From: Arabidopsis thaliana
Lineage: Eukaryota; Streptophyta; Magnoliopsida; Brassicales; Brassicaceae
Length of the DNA stretch: 64,000 bases
NCBI RefSeq assembly: GCF_000001735.4
Contig: NC_003071.7
Location: 6,875,151-6,939,150, forward strand
Direction of reading: 5' to 3'
Shown here: positions 1-11,897 of the stretch, in pieces
How the letters are laid out: the number at the start of each line of letters is the position of its first letter
Position numbering within the stretch: position 1 is the stretch's first letter
Notes under the pieces: generated by a model
What the model was told of the DNA's origin: nothing
The model's database searches: none
Seen by the model: the letters and a program-made list of their open reading frames with translations, nothing else
Program-made: the position numbers and the translations under genes

Positions 1-1460
1 CGAATCCAAACATATATTTTACGAATCATCTTGTAAAGTTTCAGCATTAATTTGTCTTCTAATTACGTTTGAGTGACGATAAGGTGATGTAACATAAAAG
101 CTCAAAGTTCGGCCGGTGTGGACGTGTAGTCGGAACAAAAATTAACATGCAACTTGCTTAAGTTACTTACATTTCAAAGTAAAGTAAATTACAAAGACAT
201 TTTCAACTAAACAAAATAGTTTTCTTAAAGTTGGTAATATTCCCATATCTTTTCGACGTTTCCCATTTCACTAAACGTGAAAATATACAACACAAGATAG
301 AGGTTTATGGGATATGTTTCATTGATTTGTGTGATGTGTTGGTTTTGTTGATTGCGTTTGCGTCCAAAGACATCGCTGTACTCGCAAAAAAAAAAAATTA
401 GGATTTTGTTTTGTTAGAAATGTAAACTTAAAGGAAGGAAAATGAAGTTACGGTGATAGGACTAGACATTGAAGGGTATCCAAACGTTTGATATGAACTT
501 ATTGCAAACGTTCAAGAAGACATTGCCATAATTGACATTTCTAACGTAGCGAACATCCGAGAAGACAATGCCGCGAGTAATATTTCACCACATCGCATGA
601 GCTTTTCTTTCTCTTTTTATAATGTCAAAATATTTCTGTTTACATGCAAATTATTAGCAACAATTTGGTTGATTGTGAGAACTTAAACAAATTCTAACGA
701 AAAGGCATGTGATGTTGAAAGAAATTATAAAATTTCTCATAGGTATCGTCGTGATCAGCGGATTTCCCATAGGTATTCGGTCAAGAAACTTAGAAGTTCT
801 TAAAGAGATTTTCTTATTGAGTTTCATTCACGGCCAACGCCTCTTATACAAGATTAGACATAGGTTATGTGTGGTTCTTAACCTAATGAACAAGACATGA
901 GATATTAGAAGAAGATGTGGCCCAATAGCCTCGACTTGTTCTTGATCCGAATCTCTTCCGCAAGAGAGATTGTAGAAGCCATAAGTGTAGGAAGTGAGAC
1001 AAAGGATATTTGAAGAGACAAGACAAGACAAGACGGTTAAGGTTTTTGGAGAAGTTGCTTTGTGGGGTTAAACATAATGCATTTGAGGGAAATTCTCATA
1101 CAGGACAGGACTGTCTCTGTCGATGGAGAATTGTTCTTGTGTTAAGGTTGGAAATGAGACGATCAAGAAGAAGAAGAAGAAGAGTTGTAGTTGAGAGGAA
1201 GACCAAGGTCCCAGAACAAGTCATGTTTATGGTGGATTGCCAACTTAAACAAATTCAACGGAAATTACAAGTCATGTGATGTGGAAAGAAATAAAATTTC
1301 TCAGTTTTTGTTGCGAGGCCGTGTTTATAATATTTCAACCAGTCTTTTGTTGACTAAATGTGTGGCGAAGAAGAACTCTTGGTTTGTATTTATGTTTGAA
1401 TTTTTTTGTTCACTCGTTAAATTCAGCGGTTTAGCAAACTAACAAAAGAGAGTAACAAAG
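1..1460. other. Intergenic, no supported gene
   Basis: No convincing protein-coding exon is visible; short open frames lack recognisable domains. About 60 bases near 682-742 reappear imperfectly at 1242-1302, sharing an acttaaacaaattc core, a catgtgatgt core and a final aaatttctca. This suggests an old local direct duplication. A short AAG/GAA-rich run sits near 1163-1183. Confidence 0.5.
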
Positions 1461-2137
1461 ATGGCAAAAAAGGGTCCTTCGAGTTTGGGGCTTGTCTTCT
1501 TGCTTTTACTGGCTTTATTGGCGGCCCCTTGGCGCATAAACTGTGTGTTTTCTTCTCGACAAGAGTTACACCCATGGCGTATCAACGGTCTCTCTATCAA
1601 TACTTCTTTTTTCTTTTCTTTCTCGTTAGTGTATGTAAAACAATATATGAGTTAATCTGGTCCTAAAACACAAATAGATTTTCTTAGGAATTTTTAATCC
1701 AAAAGAGAAACTGATTTTCAATCGACTTCATTTGATATCGGCTTTTCGTTTGAATTATTATATATTAATTTTAAAAGTTTCAAGGAATTTAAAATTTCAT
1801 TTTATTGATTTCCTTAACTATATTTTTTAGTTATTGTTTTGATATCAATCGGAAAAAAATGAAAGCAAATCAGTTCATTTGTTTGATACAATTTCGATTT
1901 TGGTTCAGTTTGGATCAACAATAAAAAGGACCCTACACTATTTAGAGTATTTTCATTAAATCAGTAGATTAATTTTAGTTAGCATTTAATAAATTGTGAG
2001 TTTTCTTTTTTATTATAAATAAAATAGCAGAGAGAAGGAAGCTAATACCAGTATCAGCATCATGTAGTCAACGCGGTAAAGGTGGTCGCGGCGGTGGTTG
2101 TCAGAATGGTGGAGGTCCTCCGAGACGGTCGCTGTAA
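1461..2137 (+). CDS. Candidate small secreted peptide precursor, SCOOP-like (two exons)
   Basis: Exon 1 starts at ATG 1461 and encodes a basic N-terminus followed by a strong hydrophobic signal-peptide core (LGLVFLLLLALLAA). A GT donor at 1579 in phase 1 can join an acceptor at 2030. The resulting precursor is about 74 residues, with exons 1461-1578 and 2031-2137. Exon 2 begins with a dibasic RRK and reads PVSASCSQRGKGGR, then a Gly-rich tail ending PPRRSL and TAA. The SxS pattern followed by a basic Gly-rich C-terminus resembles Brassicaceae SCOOP phytocytokine precursors. This is inference from motif style, not a database match. The donor is the weakest part; another phase-1 GT lies at about 1588. 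If real, the product would be secreted and processed into a short apoplastic peptide. It could instead be a non-functional small ORF. Confidence 0.4.
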
Positions 2138-2993
2138 TTTGTGATTGTCGTTGGTCTACACTTATTAGTATAAAACTGTTTCAGTTCTACCTGCTCTATT
2201 AAGTTAAAGATTGATTTTTAGCAAAACACACATATTAAGAAAACAATATAAATATATTATTTTATTATTTTATAGTTTTCTATAACTCTAAACCAATGAT
2301 AATTAACTATTTTTCTTGGAAATTACAGTTCACAATACTAACCAATTAATATCACATGAAAAACTTTAAAAATCAATCTTTTAGAAACAATTCTTTTTCT
2401 AGAAAATCAATCATTTAGAAACAGAAGAAAGTATTGTTTTCGCAAAAAAAAATAATCGTATTTGATTTTATTTCATAAGGAGGGAAATAGAAACAGTTCC
2501 CAATGGATTTTTTGTAAGCATATATGCATGCTGCGGAAACCAAAATTCCCTAGCATTGTAGTGCCCACTTGCTGATTCAAGCAAACGTGAAAAAAATCGT
2601 GGAAGAAAGCAAAGAACTCAGAGTGGCCAAGTAACTCAAAATTTCATTAACAGTCTCAAGCACTGAATCTATCCTTTGGGTAAAAACAATTTCCCAGTCG
2701 ATATTACTATGCATCAGTCTTTGCCATGATGCAAAAGTAAAAACATGTTTACCAAAATGAGGGAAATAGAAACAATTCCCAAAGTCCTTTTTTGAATGTT
2801 TTTTCTTTCTTTATATGCTTCTTTTCACTTTTTGTTAGTCTTCTTCCTCACTATCCGACCAAACCTACATAGACAACATCAAAAACCCTGAGAGTTAAAT
2901 TAGTTGACATAAAGCTTACACTAGGTCAGTTTTCTGAGATTAACAACAAATCTTAGGCTTACCCTAAATGAAGCAGAGCACCCCCCCCCCCCC
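2138..2993. other. Intergenic and probable SQN 3' flank
   Basis: No gene is seen. A short motif, agggaaatagaaac followed by a/gttccca, occurs near 2482 and again near 2760, hinting at a minor duplicated segment. The right end holds the probable 3' UTR of the minus-strand gene at 2994-5593. That UTR includes a run of 14 C at 2981-2994. Confidence 0.4.
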
Positions 2994-5593
2994 CTATACG
3001 AACATTTTGCGGTACTGCTTTTTCTCTTCGTTGTCTCTAAAGGCAATCTGCAACACATGGTTATTAACGTCAGCTCTAAGATTTTATACTAGAAGTAAAG
3101 TAACTGCAAAAAGAACTTGTGTTCTTTATCCGCATACCGACCTTTTTCATAACAGCAGCATATTCTTTCTTGATACCAGCTGAAAAATCAACTCACAGAA
3201 ATAAATGCTAGTTAGATTTCTCTCGTAATATATTTAAGTGTGTTGTACTATGTTCATACATTGATAATGATGAACCAAACTTGTCAAACCACAACTAATA
3301 GAAGCTTGATGAATCACTCACCGTCATTAGGTTCGAATTGAAGAGCTTTCTCAAGGCTTTCAGCAGCAGCATCGACGTTATTAAGAGCCATGTATGCCTA
3401 ACATTATAAACAAACGCAGATAAGAAATAGACACCATCTTCCTCTCATGAGAAATCTAGAATTTTCGTTATTGTGGTCTAGGTTCTAGAAAACTGTCAAA
3501 CAATAAGTTTTTAAGTACCTGGCCTTGTCGAAACAATGCTTTAACATTGTTATCTTCATCACGCATAGCAAATTCAGTGTCCAACAACGCTCCTTTTGCA
3601 TCTCCGAATTTGAGTTTGCAGGCCTGCCACAACAGCCAGTTACAATACAATGAGATAACATAGTAAAAAAAAATCGGTTATACAGGCACAACAAAGCAAT
3701 TAAGTTGGACAAGTGAAAACACTGGCAACGTAAACAGAGATGCAAACAATAATTCATATGAGCAATGTATGTCCCACAAGCATAATCTCAGAGAATATTA
3801 TCCTGCTTATGTCAAGGTCAACCTACCCTACTTTTTCCCAAGAAATTAATCAAACAGCAGAAACCAACATAAATGACAGGTCTGCAGTGTAGAGCACTTC
3901 AAATTAATTTTTAGTTCACAATCAATTGCTTATCATTCTATCGACGGTACAGCTCATCCGTAAGAATTAAGCAGATTCAACAAAAAAAATTGTAATGTTA
4001 AAAACCCAACAGAGTAAGAAATTTAAGTTCTTTTGGAAAAATCAACGACTCCAAAGACAATCAATCTTCAGATGGTACGTAAAGCACACACACATATAAG
4101 GTAGATATGTTCAACTTACAAGAAAAGATATCAACAAGGATGTATGTAGCTTTAAAAAAGGTGTAAAAGCATGATGAACTTACAGCACTATTAGTGAAGA
4201 TCTGCGACTTTGTCTTACGCAAGGCAGTACTCGTCTCTACAAGATCCCAAGTAGAGAGTGAGTGGGAACATTGGTATGGATAGTATAAATATTTTTTGAG
4301 ATGAAGTAAGTGGAAACATATATAGAGAGAAAAACTGATAAACCACCTTCATCAATGCCCTCTTTCTCCCAGCAAATATCCAGATAGCGTAAAGCCTTAC
4401 GGTACTTTCTAAGAGCCATCTTATAGTCTTGTTTCTGAGAGTAAATCAAGGTCAAAAACAGATCAGACTCACAGAAATGAAAATATGGAACAGACAAACG
4501 TATATATTCAATTTAAAACAATGGAAAAAGCACCTTAAAGTGCTCATTCCCATGAGCCTTGACAAAATCAACAGTCTCCATCCACCAAGATAACTCAGCT
4601 GGGCTTTCATTCAGATCAATAGGCCAGTCAGGGTACACATCACCATCCTTGAAAAAGTCACAAATCCCATCATCTGCACCCTCAGGGATTTCTCCACAGT
4701 CATGGATCACAACATCCTGAGAAGGACAAGACTGTTCCTCTATGCTAACATGCTCAATCGACCGAACAACACCCATTCCTTTCGTAACCCTTCCAAACAC
4801 AACATGTTTCCCATCTAAATGAGAAGTGCGAGTTGTCGTAATGAAAAACTGAGAGCCATTAGTGTTGGGACCAGAGTTAGCCATAGAGAGCATCCCTTTC
4901 CTCTCATGTTTCAGCTCAAAATTCTCATCGTCAAACTTCAAGCCATAGATAGACTCACCACCAGTACCATCATTAGCTGATATATCCCCACCTTGTATCA
5001 TAAACCCCTTGATAACACGATGAAATCGATTCCCCTGTAAACAAATACACCAAATACCATAAGTACATCATCCTATAGTACAATTTCAACCTAAAGTTTT
5101 GATCTTTACCTCACCACTACAAACTACAGTAACCTAATTGCAATACTGAAACAAAGTCAGAAGCTATTCAGCAATACGAGCAAAAACCCATTAAACCTCA
5201 AATCATAAGCATTCAGAACCATTCTATAGTACAATTGCATCCTAAAGTTTTGATCTTTCTTTCACAACTAATTGCAAATTTAACCAAGTTTTGATCTTTA
5301 TAAACCCCAATGACGAATGACCCATTAAACCACAAACCCTAAATCACAGAAACAACAAATACCCATTTCTACATTTCATACATAAGAGAGTATAAACAAA
5401 GATATAGAGAGAAAGAGAGAACCTTGTAATGGAGAGGTACACCAGTATTTGGACCTAAACCCTTCTCACCGGTACAGAGTAATCGAAAATTCTCAGCGGT
5501 TTTGGGAACAACATCATCGTAAAGCTCAATAACAATCCTTCCTTCAAGCTCACCTCCAATGCTAATGTCCATGAAACACTTTGACCTACCCAT
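2994..5593 (-). CDS. SQN: Cyclophilin 40, peptidyl-prolyl isomerase with TPR domain (SQUINT)
   Basis: Eight exons splice with canonical GT-AG borders: 5423-5593, 4534-5034, 4347-4434, 4184-4236, 3519-3623, 3322-3397, 3142-3179 and 2994-3047. They total 1086 bases, or 361 residues, the expected size of plant CYP40. The N-terminal half is a cyclophilin domain with the catalytic-region signatures [14 protein letters not shown] and NGSQFFITT. The C-terminal half is a TPR domain ([32 protein letters not shown]). It would bind the HSP90 C-terminus. In Arabidopsis SQUINT promotes miRNA activity through AGO1 and delays the juvenile-to-adult transition (established knowledge). The start is the first ATG after a CT-rich leader. 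The closing TAG runs straight into a G homopolymer on the coding strand. All exon phases agree, so the model is very secure. Confidence 0.97.
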
Positions 5594-5642
5594 CTTCTTC
5601 TTCTTCTTCTTCCTCTTGCTTTCTTGAAACCGAAACAAAGAC

Positions 5643-5646
<4 letters not shown>

Positions 5647-5726
<80 letters not shown>
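5647..5726. repeat. (GA)n/(CT)n microsatellite in SQN 5' leader
   Basis: About 80 bases of nearly pure GA dinucleotide lie 54 bases upstream of the SQN start codon. On the transcribed strand this is a CT-rich tract, in the position of a 5' UTR or core promoter. CT/GA tracts near transcription starts are common in plants and can bind BPC/GAGA-type factors. The tract length is likely to vary between accessions. Confidence 0.9.
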
Positions 5727-5730
<4 letters not shown>

Positions 5731-6101
5731 ATCAGAGGAAGAGACAAAGAACAATGGTGTGAATCTCTGTCTCAGTAGCTTCCGTCTCTAAAAGACTGTA
5801 GACGGGGACTTGTCTCTTATTAAACGCAGAAATCAAAACGACAGATAGAAGAAAACCCTAGGACCCACTTTCTTCCTCCAACAAATTTTGTCTCTTTTTA
5901 TTTATTTTTAACTTTTAATTAATTTATTTATTACTTGCTGCCAAAATTAAAAAATAAGAAATTTATTACTCGTCCCTTCGGGTACATTCCATAAGAGTGG
6001 ATAGTAGGTGATTGCCCACTATGGCCACTACACAATAAATATTTGGTTTTATTATTTCTTTTTCTTAAAAATTATTTAATTTTTTTGCAAAATATTATTC
6101 T
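5727..6101. other. SQN upstream region
   Basis: Presumed promoter of the minus-strand SQN gene. The right part is AT-rich. The MULE target-site duplication begins at 6102, only about 510 bases upstream of the SQN start codon. No other gene is seen. Confidence 0.4.
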
Positions 6102-6110
6102 TTTTTTTTA

Positions 6111-6366
6111 GGGAAAAAATCTAAAAAAAACCCAACTATTTTTTATTTAAAACTTTAATACCCAATTGTTTTTGATTGGAACCTAAAGTTCCAAAATATT
6201 AAATTTTGTTCAAGAAAAACACTATTTAATTGTTCGTGGTTAAATCATTCATGCGCGTTAACAGACGTTAATTTGGCTGACGGAATCACTAAACCGGGGT
6301 TAATGGTTAACAATCCGCGGTTTAATTGACTAACTAAAAGACTACAGTACCCTCATTTGTTTTCCC
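6111..6366 (+). repeat. MULE left terminal inverted repeat
   Basis: Starts GGGAAAAAAT. It is inverted-repeat partner to 12466-12723, with most positions identical from about 6130 to 6366, including the distinctive segment around 6310-6360 (ccgcggtttaattgac, gactacagtaccctc). Such TIRs hold the transposase binding sites and often the promoter of the element's genes. Confidence 0.93.
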
Positions 6367-9296
6367 CCAAATCGATTTGGGATTGAGAAACCCTAACTCC
6401 CCAAATTTCTAATTTCTCTCCAAAAAACTTAGAAATTGAAAGAGGCGATGATTCGAAGCGTTTGATCGGGTATATCTGCGTTCGATCCAGTTGGTAAACA
6501 GTCGAAAAGATGAGGTATGTCGATTTGTGTGTTGTGGGTCTGTCGATTTGAATTTTTAGGGTTCTTAAGTTTGAAATTTTCTGGGTTTGTTTGAAATTGG
6601 GTTAGGGGTTATGAATCAGTTAGGTTATAGTTTGTTTACCACTACTAATCGGTTAATTTCTATTTTCCAGTGATTTCGAGTGTTTGAAACTCAACATAAA
6701 CTATAGAGGCGATGTATCCTTCACGGACCAAGGGTTCGATTACTCTGGAGGGGTCGAGGCGAAAGACATGGTGATGGATCCTGATCTGATGACATGGTCT
6801 ATATTCGACGATTCTTGCAAAGAAAATGGAGTCAATGGTGAAGTCGAATCGATTTGGTACAAGCTTCCAGAAGAGGAAATCTATTCAGCAAGAGTTATCG
6901 GTGCCGACAAAGATGGTGGGATAAGGGAGTTATGTCGTGAGGCGATGATTGGTGGGGAAGTTGACATATACATCGTCAATGCCGTCTCTGTACCTGCAGC
7001 TTTTCCGCTTCCAAATGATGTTGTAGAAGACGAGGAACTTGGAGTTGAGGATGATGATGCCGAAGATATCATAGACGAGGAGCCTGCAGCAGAAACTAAT
7101 GAGTGCCCTGAAAGAGTACAAGCTAATGGAGAAGATCCAGTAGAAGAAAGAAGGCACGATGATCCTCGGTTTGAGGCTTTCTTTGACGAAATTCACAATG
7201 GTACAGAAGCTGCAGATGATGTTGTTGATGATGCTGCAGCTGAAGACATTAACACAGTACCAGAAGAAACCGTTGCTGAAGAGGTTGAAGATGAAGATGA
7301 ATTTGAGAGACAGTGTTATGATGTAGAGCGTCCGGATCATGCAATGGACACAGATGATGAATGGGATGCGTATGACCAAGCAGAAAGATCATCATCTCGA
7401 CAGAAGTTTTCGAAGGATAAACCTCCATACATTTGGATGTTGCAGACTTTCAATAGTGGTTAAGAGGTTAAGGATCAACTCTTGCGGTATGTATTGAAGA
7501 TGAATTATGATGTGAAGTTGTGTAGATGGGGTGCAAATAAGTTGGCAGCAATCTGCAGCCATGAAAATTGTGAGTGGAAGATATACTGCTCCACTCATAA
7601 GCGTTCAGGTATATGGAGAGTATAAACTTATGTTGATAAGCATCACCATGCTAAGAGTGGGAAAGCAAAAATGCTGAAACAGGGAGTCATCGCTAGGATG
7701 TTCAGAGATGAAGCAAGAAGGCGGCCTTTTTTGAGATGGACTGACATCAAAGATGAGATTATGATGAGGTACACACTCTCTGTGTCTAAGTGGATATGCC
7801 AAAAAGCAAGAAGAATGGCTTTAGACATGGTGGTAGAAACTCAGAAAGTTCAGTTTGGAAAGCTATGGGATTATGAGGCAGAACTTCAAAGGTCTAATAA
7901 GGATATCCACACTGATATTGTGACCATCCCAAGAGAGTGTGGTAAGCAACAGTTTGACAAGTTTTATGTATGTTTTAAAGCTCTTAGTAGAACTTGGAAA
8001 AATTGTTGTCGGCCTATCATTGGTCTAGATGGGTCATTTTTGAAATGAGAATTGAAGGGTGAGATTCTAACAGCTGTGGAGAGGGATGCATATAATAGAA
8101 TCTACCCTATAGCTTGGGCTGTAGTTAGGGTGGAAGACAATGACTCGTGGGCTTGGTTTGTGGATCACCTAAAGAAGGATTTGGAGTTAGGTGTGGGTAA
8201 TGGACTGACAGTTATTTCGGATAAGCAGAAGGGGTTGCTCAATGCAGTTGCTGACTTGCTTCCAGAGGCTGAACATAGGCATTGTGCTAGGCACATCTAT
8301 TCCAATTGGAAGAAGGTTTACGGGGACTACTGTCATGAGAGTTACTTCTGGGCCATTGCCTACAGCTCAACAGATGGTACTTACACATACAACATGAGAG
8401 CTTTGAAAAGTTATGATCCGCTTGCTTATGAGGATTTGCTTAAAACAGAGCCAAAGACGTGGTGTAGAGCCTTTTTCAGTGGGCATTCTTGCTGTGAGGA
8501 TGTTTGCAATAACTTATCAGAGAGTTTCAACAGGGCCATAACGGATTAAGGGATGCTAGGAAGAAGCCTGTGATTAGTATGCTTGAAGATGTAAGGCGAC
8601 AAGCAATGAAGCGTATTTCTAAAAGACGTGACCAGACTGCTAAATGTAAGTCAAAGTTCCCACCTCACATAATGGGAGTACTTAAAGCAAATCGCAAATC
8701 AGCTAAGTTATGTACTGTTCTCAAAAATAGTGAGCATGTATATGAGGTGATGGAAGGTAATGGAGGCTTTACAGCCAATATTCTTCATAGGACTTGCGCT
8801 TGTAATCAATGGAACCTCACAGGAATTCCTTGTCCACATGCAATCTATGTCATCAATGAGCATAACCGTGATCCAGAAGAGTAAGTGATTCAAAATTTGA
8901 GTATGCTTTAACCGTTTTCTTTATACTTGATTGATTGATTTTCCTTTCATGTAAATGCAGCTATGTTTCTAGATACTTGTTGACAAGTGTTTAGCAAGCC
9001 AACTACAAGAAAAACATAAAACCAGTCAATGGAGAGATGCTATGGAAGAAAACAGGAAAAAGCACAATTGAAGTGCCTGATAGAAGGAAGAAGAGAGGAC
9101 GTCCTAAGAAGTTTGCTAGGACAAAGGAACCAGGTGAATCCGCAAGTAATCCAACAAAGGCAACAAGAGAAGGAGGAACTGTGACTTGTACTAACTGTAA
9201 ACAAGTAGGGCATAACAAAGGGACTTGTAAAAATGCCACAGTACTATCAGCTCCTCCACGCAAAAGAGGGAGACCAAGGAAGAATCTGGTAAGTAA

Positions 9297-9340
9297 TGAG
9301 ATCTGTTTTGATTAAACTGGTAAGTAATGAGATCTGATCT
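9297..9340 (+). repeat. Tandem duplication of a splice-donor segment
   Basis: The segment ctggtaagtaatgagatctg occurs twice in close succession (from about 9288 and about 9317). The 5' splice site of the last MULE intron is therefore duplicated. Either copy could act as donor; only the first follows the coding exon directly. Confidence 0.6.
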
Positions 9341-9448
9341 GAGTTGTTGATTTGTCATAGGATAATGATGATCCATGGAGCATACACAATGCACCAAGGA
9401 GGTGGCAGCAAGCTCAAAGCCAGTCCACACCAACCGGAGCTCAAAGCC

Positions 9449-11405
9449 TGTAACACCCCCAAACCGTTCTATAAACAGGATGGCCGAAGATGCTACTTGA
9501 TGACACTCGCGGACAGCCGGCCAAGATGGTTAAAACGAATTCAACATCCCGGCCAACGTACCGCGGGCGCATCCCACTTAGACTCGGGTCCAGGCTTGCC
9601 AACCCTTGCCGAGAAAAAGTGTTGGGACGGTCCGGACAAGACCTTAATCATGTGAGAACAACATCGAATATAAAACAAGCTTATTTATTTAACAATAAGA
9701 TCATTCAGGTAGATTACACTACCAAACAGAGAATATGAAATAAGGTTTTACGACTGGGAGCTAGCCTCCAAAAGATTACAAAGCCTTATTCATACAAACA
9801 TATTTTACAAAAAGGCAGGAAACCTACACTGGCTTTTCCTAACGTCCTAGCTCCCTCTATGGTTTACCCTCTACTGGTTACCTCCAAAACAAATAGGTAG
9901 CGTCATGAGTAATCTAATATTACTCAATGAGTCCGGGTTCTCTAATGGTTAGTAATCCCCAATCCCAACCCCCAATCAAACAATCAAAAATAACTAATAA
10001 CAAACAAAACGGCATAGAAGCCACAAGCAACGGAAACACAATCCTAAACTAGCATGCTATAGACTCCATAATTCCTAAGGCCTTTTAACTTCCGGCGAGT
10101 TCGATTTCCCCTCCCTAGGCGATGCTTCCTCGACCCTTAGCCACAAAGGCTAGAAGGATCACACCCCTTCTCCGTGCCGTAAGTACGGGACCTTATTCCC
10201 TTTCGGCATAATATTTACTACCTCGTCAGGTAGTGCCCGGCGGTTGCGACCCACTCCGAGCCGTTGGGGACAATCTGATAATTCGCCTAACAACTACCAT
10301 AACAATTCTACGAATATAGACTAAATGCAATACTCATACTAATCTACTAACAAGCAACTACCACACAAAGGTTAATCGAGCCGAAGCAAGATTAACCATC
10401 AACAAACAATGCAATTAACAAGCAATGCAATCAACAAACAATGCAATCAACAAACCACAATTCAAATGCTTGATAGTAAATAATGCGTAATAAAATTATG
10501 AAATAGTATAAGGTTATGCGGGCAGCATAACGGATATACTAAATACTAATCTAACATCCTGCAACTACCCAAATAAACCAAGCAAGCATGCAAGATCTAT
10601 CCTAAAAATACTTAAGCCGATTATACGATAAAACGTATAATAAGCTAATCCTAATCTATGCATAATTTATACCAAGTATAAAATATCAACCTCATGCATA
10701 AATTAAATAAATAAATAAATATTTAAAATTCCTAATCGTGTTCTACTTCACACGACCGGAAACTCACAGTTCGTTGGCAGAACGGACTTGGAACTTCCCG
10801 AGAGCTTCCTAAAATGCTAGCGTTTTTCCTAAGTGACTTTAGGTGGGTTTGTGAAGTGGTGAGTGATGGTTTGGAATGAAATGAGAAGGGGTTTATATAG
10901 TTGGCGAAACTTAGGGGCTAAGCTACGAAACTTGGTCACCAAGTTACTAACGGATAAGGATAATGATGAGTTTTGGATAGGATAAGGATATGGATAAACA
11001 CATGAGTCATGGGATAAGGATAAGCATGGACGTGGGCAACTCTTGGCCACAAGTAAGGTCGGCTCACTCTCATCCACACGTTCTGATGACCGCCCAAGCA
11101 GCTCATGGCCAAACCATGACCGCTCGGTTTCTCACCCGCGGTACGTTCCTGTACCGTCAACTCATCAATTGTCGAGGATGATTCCGATCCTTACACCATG
11201 CCTAACCCTAAAAATCCTAAATCCCTTGGTAATAATAATATAATTCTCCCCTAACTATTACCTAAGTCACCCAACACGTCCGGAAGTATGACCTGAAGAA
11301 CTGCCGTTACGATAGCTTACCCGGACTGAATTTCTGATACTAACATAATTTTGTACGATCCGCGGTTCTTACCAAATATTCCTAGTCGTAATGCGGGGCA
11401 TTACA
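9449..11405. mobile_element. Solo LTR (~2 kb) nested in the MULE transposase gene
   Basis: The insert begins TGTAACACCCCC and ends GGGGCATTACA, a classic TG...CA LTR with a short inverted end. It is flanked by a perfect 5-bp target duplication, AAGCC, at 9444-9448 and 11406-11410. Its 1957 bases contain no gag, pol or primer-binding site, and the transposase reading frame resumes right after it. This is what remains after recombination between the two LTRs of a retrotransposon. The length and TGTAACACCCC start suggest a Ty3/gypsy family, but I cannot name it. Sparse short ORFs inside are not considered real. Confidence 0.85.
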
Positions 11406-11897
11406 AAGCCAGTCTACACAAATTCCTCAATACTCAAGTGCTCCCGCAGCTAATCAAACGGGTACAGGACGAGCTCGTGGACGTCCTCCAAGGGTTAAAA
11501 ACGGTGAAGGAAAAAACAGTGGGAAGGGCCGTGGCAAGGGTCGTGGCAAAAAATCAGATGAAGCTTCTAAGCCGCCTGTCTTCTACATGTCTCCATGGAC
11601 TAACCAAGTCTTTGATGTGTGGTAGCCTGGAAAGCAGTAGTATTATGACTTTAAGGTTCTTATTAATGTAGGATGATGTGTTCTTAACTATGTAGGATGA
11701 TGTGGCTTAACTATGTAGGATGGTGTGATCCCACTTTGTTTTTTGTGGGATCCTTGTTTTCATGTTAAACTTAACGGCTCTTTTGGTTAAATAGAATGAC
11801 TATTGATGCAAGTTTAACATTCCATTACTACTTCAAACAAGAGTTACATTAGGCAAGACAACAACTAACATACAACAAGACAGCAAACAAAACAGAT

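Larger units (their letters stand above)
6510..11625 (+). pseudogene. MURA-type MULE transposase, broken
   Basis: A probable first exon supplies only ATG AG at 6510-6514. It is followed by a GT-AG intron to 6670 and a long exon. Read in order: an acidic MuDR-type N-terminal region, a zinc-binding segment near 7530-7580 (CSHENCEWKIYC), a MULE transposase core at about 7990-8400 and a SWIM zinc finger near 8789-8840 (CAC...CPH). The core contains GLDGSF and VISDKQKGL, the first and second catalytic Asp regions. After an intron come an RGRPKK-type basic tract, a CCHC zinc knuckle near 9187-9227 and a basic Gly/Lys tail. Stops interrupt the frame near 7461, 7623, 8046 and 8992, and a frameshift lies near 8545. 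A solo LTR splits the last exon. Removing it keeps the frame open to a TAG at 11625. The gene is inactive. Confidence 0.9.

Noticed and set aside
709-1442. Chain of short plus-strand ORFs as an exon-rich gene
   Set aside because: Frames do not connect through plausible splice sites and show no domain. The local duplication explains part of the similarity between them.
5581-5778. Plus-strand ORF of Arg-Glu repeats
   Set aside because: Translation of the GA microsatellite opposite the SQN leader. No evidence of a gene.
6930-7379. 149-codon minus-strand ORF in the MULE
   Set aside because: Antisense shadow of the acidic N-terminal region of the transposase. No domain, and the sense frame is recognisable.
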